Assembly: GCA_023667845.1 (NCBI GenBank)
Contig: JAMPIU010000206.1
Location: 124,001-188,000, forward strand
Direction: 5' to 3'
DNA length: 64,000 bases
Source: Dehalobacter sp.
GTDB taxonomy: Bacteria; Bacillota; Desulfitobacteriia; Desulfitobacteriales; Syntrophobotulaceae
In this document: piece after piece, positions 1 through 8,272 of the stretch
Layout of the letters: each line of letters starts with the position of its first letter
Position numbering within the stretch: position 1 is the stretch's first letter
The notes under the pieces: model-generated
Database searches by the model: none
Seen by the model: the letters and a program-made list of their open reading frames with translations, nothing else
Told to the model about the DNA's origin: nothing
Program-made: the position numbers and the translations under genes

Positions 1-749
1 ACTCCGCCGACGATAAACAGAACTGCAATAACCACCGTTTTTAGATACTCCAAAATTTGATCGCCCAGGAAGAAAACAATCGAGGGCATAACGATCTTAT
101 TCAAAACCATCAGACAGCCAACAACAATCAGCCCGATCCCAAGATACTTACCGGCTTTTTCCGATAACTGACTATCCCGAAAAATACCGTTGAAATAGGT
201 AGGCGTTTGTTGTTTTCCCGGATGATTGACTTTATGCATCACATCAAAAATACTGTAAAACCATAGAAGAGGGGCTGCCATCAGCAGAAGAGACATGCTT
301 AGAAAATCGCTCAGATAAAGTGTCAGGAAAAAAGCTGCCATGAGCTGAAGGCCTTTCTCCATCTGCCCGATATACATATGCCCCGCACCAGGAACAATTG
401 AAAATGTCACTGCCAGAATCTTGCCGTTCTGGTCTTTCATTTCCTCTTCAATAAGCTGCAGCACCTGCGTGCTGTCCATACCTGCCGCGCCGTACTGGGC
501 GAACTTCTGGTTGATCCTGTCGGCAAGGATAAGACTGTCTACGACCGCAGCCAGCCAGATAAATGGCAGGATCACAAAAGGCACACCGTCATAGAAGATA
601 TTCAGCATGGAACAAAACACACCGCTTAAGACTACAAATGCCGAGGCCAGCAGAAATACCAGGCCTCTTTGCAGCAGGCCCAGATAGATATGACCGAGTC
701 CCGGCAAGCTGGAAAGTATAAACGTTAGAAATTTGCTCTTCCTTTTCAT
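1..749 (-). CDS. Multi-pass membrane protein, C-terminus beyond window edge
   Basis: The reading frame is open from the ATG at 749 to the window edge (about 249 residues), so the end of the gene is missing. AGGAG lies 7 bases before the start, inside the end of the anti-sigma gene. The protein is strongly hydrophobic with several predicted membrane segments. It carries two related motifs, PGLGHIYLG near residue 15 and PGAGHMYIG near residue 117, each followed by a basic residue and a hydrophobic helix; this resembles the glycine-rich turn of TM2-like membrane domains. It is the third gene of an ECF sigma/anti-sigma operon (4-base spacing), so it may be a sensor, partner or target of that system. 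I do not recognise a named family. Confidence 0.7.
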   Translation of the reverse strand, partial: MKRKSKFLTFILSSLPGLGHIYLGLLQRGLVFLLASAFVVLSGVFCSMLNIFYDGVPFVILPFIWLAAVVDSLILADRINQKFAQYGAAGMDSTQVLQLIEEEMKDQNGKILAVTFSIVPGAGHMYIGQMEKGLQLMAAFFLTLYLSDFLSMSLLLMAAPLLWFYSIFDVMHKVNHPGKQQTPTYFNGIFRDSQLSEKAGKYLGIGLIVVGCLMVLNKIVMPSIVFFLGDQILEYLKTVVIAVLFIVGG

Positions 750-753
750 AAAT

Positions 754-1308
754 TTACTCCTTCTTTTGAATAATATTCTCAATAATAGACGGACGCTTTT
801 CCTGAATGACCTTTTTGGTCCATCCGGGCTGAATCAGACTGATTGACGGGTCAAGCCTGTCTTCCACAACCTCGGAAACATGACCATGATTCTTAACCAG
901 ACCTTCGTTTAAGGCATTGGAAAGACCGCTGATATAGCCCCCTGTCCAGAAAAAGAAGACAATGCTTGCCGCTGCACAGTACGAAATCAAAAGGTTGATC
1001 CTGCTGCCTGACTTGTCCCTGGCTTTTGGGACGGGCTGTTTGAACACTGGTACTAGTCGGGCCGGTGCAATTCCTGCCTGGCTCTTTTTTGATTGGGTCT
1101 GGTTCAGCACACGCGCAGTAAAATCTTCTCCGAGGAGGTATTCCTGACGGCCTTGCTCTTCCAGCAAGTTTAGATAGACTTGAAGACAGGTGTCACAGCT
1201 TAAGAGGTGCTCTTCCATCTCCAAACGTTCTTCCTCGGGCAAAGAACCAGCCAGATAAGAATGCCATTCATTTTCGATATAACATTGAATGCTTTCATTT
1301 TCATTCAT
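754..1308 (-). CDS. Anti-sigma factor with N-terminal zinc-finger domain (RsiW-like)
   Basis: 184 residues. The N-terminal 50 residues match the zinc-binding anti-sigma (ZAS) fold: a His, then EEHLLSCDTC with the HxxxCxxC signature near residues 33-40. One hydrophobic segment (about 104-125, ISYCAAASIVFFFW) should cross the membrane, leaving a short extracytoplasmic tail. The start ATG overlaps the stop of the upstream ECF sigma gene (ATGA), the usual translational coupling of a sigma/anti-sigma pair. Inferred role: it sequesters the upstream sigma factor at the membrane until a signal, probably proteolysis, releases it. The signal is not visible. Confidence 0.85.
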   Translation of the reverse strand: MNENESIQCYIENEWHSYLAGSLPEEERLEMEEHLLSCDTCLQVYLNLLEEQGRQEYLLGEDFTARVLNQTQSKKSQAGIAPARLVPVFKQPVPKARDKSGSRINLLISYCAAASIVFFFWTGGYISGLSNALNEGLVKNHGHVSEVVEDRLDPSISLIQPGWTKKVIQEKRPSIIENIIQKKE

Positions 1309-1853
1309 GGATTACTCAACTCCTCAAAGCATTCTCTCAAAACTTTTTTCCCCCTGTAAAGCCTCGTTTCCACTGTTCTGACACTGATGTTTTCTTCCTG
1401 AGCAATCTGCCTTGAACTTTTATTTTCCTGATAGGTTTTCCTGATGACTGTCTCGTAGTGCTTCGGGATTCTCTTCAAGCATTGATCCAACAACACCTTC
1501 TCCTCTTCTTTGATGATCATATCCTGGACAGGGGCCCGCCCATCGGCTATGTTTTCGATTTCTGCCAAGCAGATATTTTCCCTCGCCTTCGTATGGACGG
1601 TTTTTCTCTTATAATCGATGGCCTTGTGAAGCGCTATCCTGCTCAGCCAGGTCTTAAATCCCCGGTATTCGTATGTAGAGAGGGATTTATAGACCTGAAG
1701 GAAAGTATCCTGGGTAAGATTCTCAGCTTCGAACGGATCGTGAATAACATTCAGGCAAATCATATAAATCAAATGCTTATATTCGTCTACCAGGGAACGG
1801 AAAGCATCCTGGTCTCCGCTGACTGCCCTTTGGACAATTGTCTCCTGATCGAT
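1305..1853 (-). CDS. ECF-type RNA polymerase sigma factor (sigma-70 family), probable ATC start
   Basis: Sigma region 2 (AENLTQDTFLQVYK) and region 4 (RQIAQEENISVRTVETRLYRGKK, a helix-turn-helix) are clear. The first in-frame TTG (1772) would remove half of region 2, whereas the frame stays open upstream and encodes the expected GDQDAFRSLVDEYKHL segment. No ATG, GTG or TTG lies in that extension. The best-placed start is an ATC codon at 1851-1853, 8 bases after a perfect AGGAGG, giving 182 residues; an ATT at 1836-1838 is a second option. The gene is followed by, and coupled to, the anti-sigma factor. Identity as an ECF sigma is secure; the start is inferred. Confidence 0.85.
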   Translation of the reverse strand: MDQETIVQRAVSGDQDAFRSLVDEYKHLIYMICLNVIHDPFEAENLTQDTFLQVYKSLSTYEYRGFKTWLSRIALHKAIDYKRKTVHTKARENICLAEIENIADGRAPVQDMIIKEEEKVLLDQCLKRIPKHYETVIRKTYQENKSSRQIAQEENISVRTVETRLYRGKKVLRECFEELSNP

Positions 1854-1965
1854 CTTTTCCCCCTCCTTTCCCAGAAATATAGACGAGGCTCACGCAGAAT
1901 ATACGTCAATTTTTTTCTAATAATGTTCTGGGTATCTCATACAAAATCATTATACTGGGTTAAGT

Positions 1966-2003
1966 CTGTACGCCACAATATCCGTGTGCCATGGATGCAC
2001 AAT
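1966..2003. repeat. Intergenic repeat copy A (palindromic GCCATGGATG core)
   Basis: Contains GTGCCATGGATGCACAA, nearly identical (one base missing) to the core at about 18050, and also shares a TATTGTGGC-type segment with that copy. It lies between the ECF sigma gene and the ferredoxin gene. No gene is visible in the rest of 1854-2062. Confidence 0.5.
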
Positions 2004-2062
2004 TCGAAGAATAACCGCGCTTCTTCCAACAGGTCAGCATGCCGGCATGTGACTCATATCAC

Positions 2063-2095
2063 CAAAAAAGGCTGTCCTTATTTTGATGGACAACC
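2063..2095 (-). terminator. Intrinsic terminator downstream of the ferredoxin-like gene
   Basis: Read on the minus strand: a hairpin with TTGTCC pairing GGACAG around an AT-rich loop, followed by six to seven T. It lies about 65 bases after the stop of the 2161-2880 gene. Confidence 0.7.
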
Positions 2096-2160
2096 TTCAA
2101 TAATAATGCCTTTGTAGGAGATTACAATGACACATAAGCCGAAAGTGGAACTTTGGCAGA

Positions 2161-2880
2161 TTACAGGATATTTCCCTGTGAATCGATAATGACTTCGTCG
2201 TACGGCACCGAGATGCCGGCCTGAACCATGGCTGTCTTTACAGCCCGTACAATCCCGGAACAACAAGGTACATCTATCCGGGCCACCTTGACACTCTGCG
2301 GATGATTGATTCTGATGATCTCCGTGATCTTTTCCGTGTAATAATCATTGTCATCCAGTTTGGGACAGCCGATCAGCGTAATTCTGTCCTTCATGAACTT
2401 CTCATGGAAAGAAGCATAGGCATAGGCGGTACAATCCGCCGCAATCAGCAGATCAGCATTTTGCAGGTAAGATGCCTGCGGGTTAATCAGATTCAGCTGA
2501 ACCGGCCATTGCCTGAGTTCCGAAGGACGTTCAGCCCCGATGTTTCCGGAATCCTGTTTTTTCTGGTCAGCGGGTATTTCTTCGATCATTGTGGCCATGG
2601 TGCCTGGGCAGGAACAGCCGGATTTTTCTTTCTTTCGGGCGAGTTTCGCTTTCACCAGCTCTTCATTATAGTCTGCGGCTTCTCTTTTGATAATCTGAAT
2701 TGCACCTGTCGGACATTCCGGCAGGCAGTCGCCAAGCCCGTCACAATATGCATCACTGACCAGAACGGCTTTACCATGAACAAGCTGCAGCGCGCCTTCA
2801 CGACAGGCGTTTACACACAATCCGCAGCTATTGCATTTTTCCTGATCGATTTCGATGATCTTTCTAATCATTTTTATCAC
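2161..2880 (-). CDS. 4Fe-4S dicluster ferredoxin-like iron-sulfur protein
   Basis: 239 residues. The N-terminus carries a classic 4Fe-4S motif CNSCGLCVNACREG (about 16-29) and a second cluster motif with CDGLGDCLPECPTG (about 46-59), like bacterial 2[4Fe-4S] ferredoxins. A Cys pair follows in GCSCPG (about 88). The C-terminal half (LLIAADCTAYAYASF, LIGCPKLDD, DVPCCSGIV) has further cysteines and matches a domain common in anaerobic clostridial ferredoxin-like proteins. The role is probably electron transfer or metal-centre handling in the cytoplasm; no partner is adjacent. An alternative start is the second Met nine bases downstream. It appears monocistronic, with a terminator downstream. Confidence 0.8.
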   Translation of the reverse strand: MIKMIRKIIEIDQEKCNSCGLCVNACREGALQLVHGKAVLVSDAYCDGLGDCLPECPTGAIQIIKREAADYNEELVKAKLARKKEKSGCSCPGTMATMIEEIPADQKKQDSGNIGAERPSELRQWPVQLNLINPQASYLQNADLLIAADCTAYAYASFHEKFMKDRITLIGCPKLDDNDYYTEKITEIIRINHPQSVKVARIDVPCCSGIVRAVKTAMVQAGISVPYDEVIIDSQGNIL

Positions 2881-3036
2881 CTTTTTCCTTGATTTTCTGT
2901 TATTTGGCGTATCTTTACTCTAGAGCAATCATGATTAAAAATCGGTAACCTGCGTTACAACAACTCCGATAATAAACACCAAATAAAGACAAGAAAGTCA
3001 ATTCAAAAAGGACCTGGCATTAAAAAATGGTCGTTA

Positions 3037-3465
3037 TTACTTTTTTTTGATTTCTTCGTAACGGCGAAACCATTCAGGAAATGCTTTTTTGAATTGGACA
3101 GGCTTAAAATTGTCTTTCCGGACCAGAATATGTTTCGTGGTTCCTTCAGCGCAGACTTCACTGCTGCCGTTAACAACCTTATAGCCGTATACCGTCCACA
3201 AACCCTGATTTTCTTCGACCCAGGTTTTCACAAACACACGCTCACCGTAGTGTACCGCTTTTTTATAGGTTACTTCGACTTGATAGACCGGAGCATAATA
3301 CCCGGCTTCTTCCATATCCAGATAATGATACCCGGCATCTTCGACCAGCTGGCATCTTCCGAGTTCAAACCATTTCAGATAGTTAGCGTGGTAGATTACG
3401 CCCATCATATCGGTATCGGCATAACTTAACTGTATTTCTTTCGTCGAGATCAAATATGGTTCCAT
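3037..3465 (-). CDS. Acyl-CoA thioesterase, YbgC/FadM hotdog family
   Basis: 142 residues, the usual length for single-domain 4HBT thioesterases. The family motif YADTDMMGVIYHANYLKWFE near residues 15-34 contains the catalytic Asp and the YHANY segment. It would hydrolyse acyl-CoA thioesters in the cytoplasm; the acyl group is not predictable. The start is preceded by AGGAGAGAG. It stands alone, between the ferredoxin gene and a YdeI-type gene on the same strand. Confidence 0.85.
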   Translation of the reverse strand: MEPYLISTKEIQLSYADTDMMGVIYHANYLKWFELGRCQLVEDAGYHYLDMEEAGYYAPVYQVEVTYKKAVHYGERVFVKTWVEENQGLWTVYGYKVVNGSSEVCAEGTTKHILVRKDNFKPVQFKKAFPEWFRRYEEIKKK

Positions 3466-3519
3466 TTCTCTCTCCTATTCTTAATTCTTCATTTTTGACA
3501 GCTAATCATTTGCTATCTC

Positions 3520-3978
3520 TTATTTACTTTTCTTTTTGGCCCCCAGCATTTCGACCGCCTTTTGAATCCGATCCATTCTGGTTTCCATTTTCTTGGCACT
3601 GGTGATCCACAGGACATAGTCTTTCTTGTGCGTATACGAGAGGCTTTCAAAGAATGTCAAAGCATTCGGGGCTTCCTGCAGCTGTGCCAGGAAGTCTTCC
3701 GGTACCTCGACCGTACGTTCCTGCTCGTCTTTTTCAACTTCGACATTTACCAAATCTCCGGGTTGTTTCCCAATCTTTCTGCGTATGGCCTGCGTTAAGC
3801 CAAGCAGGAAAATTCCATTCATTCTGACGATTGATCCCTGATATTCCATCTCATCAAAAGTAGCTTTTACTTTCACCCGTCTGGCACCAAATGCCGCCTC
3901 AACATCAAAAGGAATTTCGACATATGCCCCGTCAAGGCCTTCATGCTTTTTGATTTCCGCAATAAACTTCTGTTTCAT
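3520..3978 (-). CDS. DUF1905 / YdeI-OmpD-associated family protein
   Basis: 152 residues from the ATG at 3978, chosen because GGTGG lies just upstream; a TTG 18 bases earlier has no ribosome site. The N-terminal part is a DUF1905-type beta-barrel (FDVEAAFGARRVKVKATFDEM, then GIFLLGLTQAIRRKIG). The C-terminal part matches the YdeI/OmpD-associated segment (PEDFLAQL, ALTFFESLSYTHKKDYVLWI). The biochemical role of these cytoplasmic proteins is not established. No operon partner is evident. Confidence 0.75.
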   Translation of the reverse strand: MKQKFIAEIKKHEGLDGAYVEIPFDVEAAFGARRVKVKATFDEMEYQGSIVRMNGIFLLGLTQAIRRKIGKQPGDLVNVEVEKDEQERTVEVPEDFLAQLQEAPNALTFFESLSYTHKKDYVLWITSAKKMETRMDRIQKAVEMLGAKKKSK

Positions 3979-4131
3979 CTGTCCACCCCGGTTCAAAATT
4001 TTATAGAGATCGGTCCGCGGGAAATCAGGAAATATTTTCTTCCAGATGCGTCATAATCGCTGCCTTATTACAGTCTATTTTAGCAAGAAAACGCATACAG
4101 ATCAAAATGTTGTGAAAGGATGGTTGGAAAA

Positions 4132-6291
4132 ATGAAACGTCATCGCTGGTTTATACTTCCTCTGGTTTTTGTTTTGATCTTCCAGCTGCCGGTACCGCTT
4201 TTGGGCGCTGATACCGTAACGCCTCAGACAGGTTCGGCGGAAACAAAAATCTCCCTGGAACAAGCCCTGCAGATTGTCAAACAAAATTTTAAAATTTCCA
4301 AAGAGCTGACCGAGTTCACTTCAAGCTTCAGCAATTATCAGTCCCGTCAGGTTTGGTCGCTGGACTGGAACACTTCCGGCAGCTCCGGCGGTAATTTTTC
4401 AGCGCAGGTTGACGCTGTCAGCGGAGAAATCTTGTCCATATATTCCTGGCAGTCTGTCCAGGAAGATCAGGCCTATACACTTCCACAGATAACCCCGGAA
4501 CAGGCCAGGCAAATTGCGGAAAGTACTGTCCAAAAATTAACCGGGCCGAAATATGCCAAATTGAAATTCCTCGAGAATAAGGCAATTGTTCCGATCAATC
4601 TCTATGGAGAGACCGTTTACAGCTACAATTGGCAGCGGTTTGAAAACGGCATCCCGTTCCAGGGCAACCTGGTCAGTGTACAGGTGAGTGCTGCGAGCGG
4701 CAAGGTCACTGCTTATAACATCATCTGGAATGATCTTAAGATCCCTGAAGTGAATAATATCATCAATGCCGCGAAAGCAACTGAATACTTTAATACCGCT
4801 AAACTTCTGGAACTGCAATACTTTCTGGCACCGGCTTATAAGCCATTGACCACAGCACAAAATAGTGAGAAAGTCCAGCTGGTTTATACCCTGAAAAATG
4901 GTGGAACAATCGATGCATTCACCGGAAAACCCTTGGTCCTGAACTCCGGTCAATGGCTGTTTACGAATGACCGGGCGCTGGGTGGACTTGGCTCGGCTGA
5001 AAGTGCAGCCAAATCCGTTCCTTTAACGCCGCAGGAACAAAAGGAAATCGCCGAAAATGCGAAGCTTTTAACCAGGGAAAAAGCGATTGAGGCCGTCAAG
5101 CAGTGGGTGGAAATCCCTTCGAACGTTACGTTGAAAAGCATCAATCTTTACCAGGACTACAGTCTACGCGGCGGAAAGGTATGGTCCTTTGAATGGGGAA
5201 CCCCAAGCGGGCCCGGAGCCCAAACGATTAATGCCAGGGTCAATGCAGCCAGTGGCGAATTAATCTCTTTCTCTGTTTACTCCTCTTCCGCAAACGCCGA
5301 CGGAAGCCACAATGCGATTACAAGCGAACAGGCCCAGACCATTACGCAGGATTTTATCAGAAAAATCCAGCCGGCCAAATCTCAGCAGGTTAAACTCAAT
5401 GCGAACAACACAGCCGATTCCGTCAAATCAGCAGAACTCACCAGCATCACGTTCAACTATGAACGGATCGTCAACGGCATTCTGTTCCCTTCCAATAACA
5501 TCAGCATTACTGTTGATTTGCAGACGAAGAAAATCACTTCTTATTATCTGAATTGGTGGAATCTCGATTTCCCGCAATTGTCGGAAGCAATGTCTCCAGC
5601 CAAAGTCCAGGAAATACTCTTCCAGGCCAGACCTATGCAATTGACCTATGTTCTGTTGTACGACCAAGGAGAAGCCAAGGAAGTCCGGCTTGTCTATCAG
5701 CCTTCCTCAGAAAGCAGTCAAACCTCCGACCTGATGGATGCCAGAACCGGATCATTTTTGGATTCCCAGGGAAATTCCTTAAAAGAGCAGCCTCAGGCTC
5801 ATATCTTCACGGATATTGCCGGAAACACTGCGGAAAAAGAAATCACCGTGCTGGGAATGGCTGGATTATTCGGTGAATACGGAAGCCAGTTCCGGCCGAC
5901 CGAAAATATCACTGCCAGTGCCTTCCTGCGGGCTCTTTACACAATAAAAAACGGCTCGGAGAACAATCTTTCCGATACCGATGTCGTGAAAAAAGCTAAA
6001 GAAGAAGGATGGATTCAGGATAACCTGACCCCGTCCCAAATCGTTACCAAAGAACTGTGCAGCGAAATCATCGTCCGTTTTCTCGGACTTCAGAAAATCG
6101 CCGCGCTGAACCCAATATTCCAGACTTCCTTCGATGATGTCCCGATTAAAGAGCGCGGATACGCTTCACTCGCCACGGGTCTCGGCATTCTGAAAGCGGA
6201 CAACGGCAAATTTTATCCGCTTCAGCCTATGACCCGCGCTGATGCAGCTTACGCCCTGATCAGAGCGTTTGAAACCGGGTTCAAATCTTAA
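4132..6291 (+). CDS. Secreted PepSY / YcdB-YcdC repeat protein with C-terminal SLH-like region
   Basis: About 719 residues from the ATG at 4132; an in-frame ATG at 4120 is possible but has no spacing from its ribosome site. A signal peptide is clear (MKRHRWFILPLVFVLIF, cleavage near LLGA). Two homologous halves follow (about 30-280 and 310-545), each with the pattern LEQALQIVKQNF...VWSLDW...GGNFSAQVDAVSGEI...YSW, typical of YcdB/YcdC and PepSY domains. The last 150 residues carry S-layer-homology-like helices (GLFGEYGSQFRPTENITASAFL and GILKADNGKFYPLQPMTRADAAYALIR). Predicted to be exported and attached to the cell wall, perhaps as a protease inhibitor or scaffold; function unknown. Confidence 0.75.
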   Translation: MKRHRWFILPLVFVLIFQLPVPLLGADTVTPQTGSAETKISLEQALQIVKQNFKISKELTEFTSSFSNYQSRQVWSLDWNTSGSSGGNFSAQVDAVSGEILSIYSWQSVQEDQAYTLPQITPEQARQIAESTVQKLTGPKYAKLKFLENKAIVPINLYGETVYSYNWQRFENGIPFQGNLVSVQVSAASGKVTAYNIIWNDLKIPEVNNIINAAKATEYFNTAKLLELQYFLAPAYKPLTTAQNSEKVQLVYTLKNGGTIDAFTGKPLVLNSGQWLFTNDRALGGLGSAESAAKSVPLTPQEQKEIAENAKLLTREKAIEAVKQWVEIPSNVTLKSINLYQDYSLRGGKVWSFEWGTPSGPGAQTINARVNAASGELISFSVYSSSANADGSHNAITSEQAQTITQDFIRKIQPAKSQQVKLNANNTADSVKSAELTSITFNYERIVNGILFPSNNISITVDLQTKKITSYYLNWWNLDFPQLSEAMSPAKVQEILFQARPMQLTYVLLYDQGEAKEVRLVYQPSSESSQTSDLMDARTGSFLDSQGNSLKEQPQAHIFTDIAGNTAEKEITVLGMAGLFGEYGSQFRPTENITASAFLRALYTIKNGSENNLSDTDVVKKAKEEGWIQDNLTPSQIVTKELCSEIIVRFLGLQKIAALNPIFQTSFDDVPIKERGYASLATGLGILKADNGKFYPLQPMTRADAAYALIRAFETGFKS

Positions 6292-6339
6292 TTCCGTACG
6301 AAATCAGTAAGGAAATCCCTACTGGGCCCATGGACGAGA

Positions 6340-6666
6340 CTAATAATAGACAGTAAAAATGTAACCGAGGGCTATCCCAAGGATGGCCAGTGTGAATCCA
6401 CCAAATCTGAATCCTGTTTTAATCAGCGGGATTCTTTTTTGATTTCTGACTAAAAAATCTTCATTTTCTTTTTTCAGTACTTCCATCATTTTTTTCGGCT
6501 GCATAAAAGCAAAGAAGCCAAGGATGACATACGCGCCGAATCCCGCATAGACAAGGATATCCAGATCCACATTGCAGCCAACTAAGAATGCTATCAAACT
6601 TAATATAACCAAAGTTAAGAAAACTTTCTCAAATAGGGTCGTCGATCTTTCAAAAAGAGGTTTCAC
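6340..6666 (-). CDS. Small integral membrane protein, function unknown
   Basis: 108 residues with a GTG start preceded by AGGTGGG. Three hydrophobic segments are visible (about 15-33, 37-52, 88-105). A cytoplasmic loop, KKMMEVLKKENEDFLVRNQKRIP, separates the second and third. No family is recognised and no operon partner is present; it converges with the secreted YcdB-type gene. Confidence 0.55.
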   Translation of the reverse strand: MKPLFERSTTLFEKVFLTLVILSLIAFLVGCNVDLDILVYAGFGAYVILGFFAFMQPKKMMEVLKKENEDFLVRNQKRIPLIKTGFRFGGFTLAILGIALGYIFTVYY

Positions 6667-6856
6667 CTTTATTATCCCACCTGCTGCAGTTGTATTGTAT
6701 AAGTACTCATCTATTATAAAACAAGTCCGCGGGAAATTGTCCAGGTAAATAAAGACAATCCCATGCTTGCTTTCAGCGTCTGTTCATCGCATAATAATAG
6801 TTAAGACAAGCAGTACGTTTCCATTTTTCTAAAAACAAGATTACCGGGGTGATCGT

Positions 6857-7780
6857 ATGAAAATCGATGCTCAAAATGAACTGCTGCAGCTGCAGCTTCA
6901 AAATATGGTCCAGGCCCTGGAAGGCACTTCTGAAAACTCCGAAGCTTTTCAGATGGTTTATAAAATGCTGTTGGAGACCATGCAGGAAGACAGCAATGTC
7001 ACGTCGGATCTGAACATCGGGGCTTTGGATAAAAACCTGACAGACAGTTCAGATTTGTCAAATCTGTCGGCGCTTTCAAATCTGACGGATCTGTCAAGGC
7101 AGATGGATCAAACGGATCCTTCCAACACGTCTGACCAGATGCAGATGCTCTATCTCTATAACCTTATCAATCTGCAGAATTCACTGCTCAACACAGGAGA
7201 CGGGACCGAAAGCCTGACCAGAACCGGGGACTTCCTAGGAACAAATAACATGACCTCATCCGGGCAGACATACAACAGTGCTTACAGTGCTTACAACATG
7301 AATAACATGAACAACACGAATAATACAGACAGCTCTTTCAACGCGTCTTCGATTGATGCTTCAATTAAAGCTGCGATTACGGGAGCTTCGGAAAAATACG
7401 GTGTGGAAAAATCTTTGATATCAGCCGTCATTCGTCAGGAATCATCCTTTAACCCGAACGCGGTCTCTTCAGCAGGCGCAATCGGCCTGATGCAGCTGAT
7501 GCCGGCAACAGCCTCAGGGCTGGGCGTAACCGACCCCTTTAATATTGAACAGAATGTTGACGGCGGAACGCGTTATTTGCGGCAGCTGATCGACCGTTAC
7601 GGATCTACGGAGATGGCTCTGGCTGCCTATAATGCCGGATCAGGAACAATTCGGGCCAGAGGCGTCCAGGGGCCAGAGGACCTTGTGAAAATGCCTGCCG
7701 AAACAAGAAATTTTGTTCAAAACGTTATGAATTACTATACAGTATCGAAAGAGGCTGCCACTTATTCTGGCAGCCCCTAA
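6857..7780 (+). CDS. Lytic murein transglycosylase with C-terminal SLT domain
   Basis: 307 residues. The C-terminal 125 residues form a soluble-lytic-transglycosylase domain: catalytic Glu in VIRQESSFNP, then SAGAIGLMQLMPATA, NVDGGTRYLRQLI and ALAAYNAGSG, all family hallmarks. It should cleave the glycan strand of peptidoglycan with anhydro-muramyl products. The N-terminal 180 residues are low-complexity and Asn/Ser/Leu-rich (repeats of LSNL and NNMNNTNN) with no obvious signal peptide, as in many Firmicute SLT proteins built on this plan. The start follows GGGGTGATCGT. A GC-rich hairpin overlaps the 3' end. Confidence 0.85.
   Translation: MKIDAQNELLQLQLQNMVQALEGTSENSEAFQMVYKMLLETMQEDSNVTSDLNIGALDKNLTDSSDLSNLSALSNLTDLSRQMDQTDPSNTSDQMQMLYLYNLINLQNSLLNTGDGTESLTRTGDFLGTNNMTSSGQTYNSAYSAYNMNNMNNTNNTDSSFNASSIDASIKAAITGASEKYGVEKSLISAVIRQESSFNPNAVSSAGAIGLMQLMPATASGLGVTDPFNIEQNVDGGTRYLRQLIDRYGSTEMALAAYNAGSGTIRARGVQGPEDLVKMPAETRNFVQNVMNYYTVSKEAATYSGSP
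7754..7776 (+). terminator. Hairpin at the 3' end of the transglycosylase gene
   Basis: GGCTGCCA pairs with TGGCAGCC across a 7-base loop, followed by a weak CTTTATT stretch. It lies within the last codons. It may act as a weak terminator between the convergent transglycosylase and cupin genes. Confidence 0.35.
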
Positions 7781-7858
7781 ATCTTTATTCGAACAAATTG
7801 AAAAATGAAGTGGTCTTGACAGTTCTCAATTGATAGTATCCAAGGATAAAGATAAAGG

Positions 7859-8206
7859 TTACTTATCTCCTTCTTCAGGTACAATGCATAGGAATGAAAA
7901 TTCTTTCCGGGAGTCATTCTGAAATTGATGGAGCGCGCCTCCGGGAACATAGGCATACGCGCCTTCCTTCAGTACATAATCCTGACCATCTAAATGCAGT
8001 GTTCCTTCGCCTGAAACAATATAATTAATATGGGGCCAATCATGCGTATGTCTGGGTGTAAAGCCGCCTGGTTCAAGCGCAAAGAGCCGCATCGTCCAGC
8101 CATCCCAGCCTTCTTTGGGAGATATCAGCACTTTTTTGATGGCACCCTGTATTCCTGCTCCCTGCATAGGGATCCCTGCCAATTCGTTCACATGGCCAAC
8201 GATCAT
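7859..8206 (-). CDS. Cupin-fold protein
   Basis: 115 residues. The conserved cupin motif 1 (GGFTPRHTHDWPHINYIVSGEG) and motif 2 (YAYVPGGALHQFQN) provide the usual metal-binding His residues (HTHDWPH, H near residue 92). Such small single-domain cupins bind a metal and act as isomerases, dioxygenases or sensors; no specific reaction can be assigned. The start is preceded by GAGGCGAAACG. It lies downstream of the aromatic operon on the same strand but is separated from it by an AT-rich tandem repeat. Confidence 0.75.
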   Translation of the reverse strand: MIVGHVNELAGIPMQGAGIQGAIKKVLISPKEGWDGWTMRLFALEPGGFTPRHTHDWPHINYIVSGEGTLHLDGQDYVLKEGAYAYVPGGALHQFQNDSRKEFSFLCIVPEEGDK

Positions 8207-8224
8207 CGTTTCGCCTCCGATCTC

Positions 8225-8272
8225 ATTTCTCTATTTTGTTATTTCTCTATTTTGTTATTTCTCTATTTTATT
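8225..8272. repeat. Three-copy 16-bp tandem repeat
   Basis: The unit ATTTCTCTATTTTGTT is repeated exactly twice, then once with a single change, and a degenerate fourth copy follows. It lies between pheA and the cupin gene, and its end overlaps the pheA stop codon. Confidence 0.85.
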
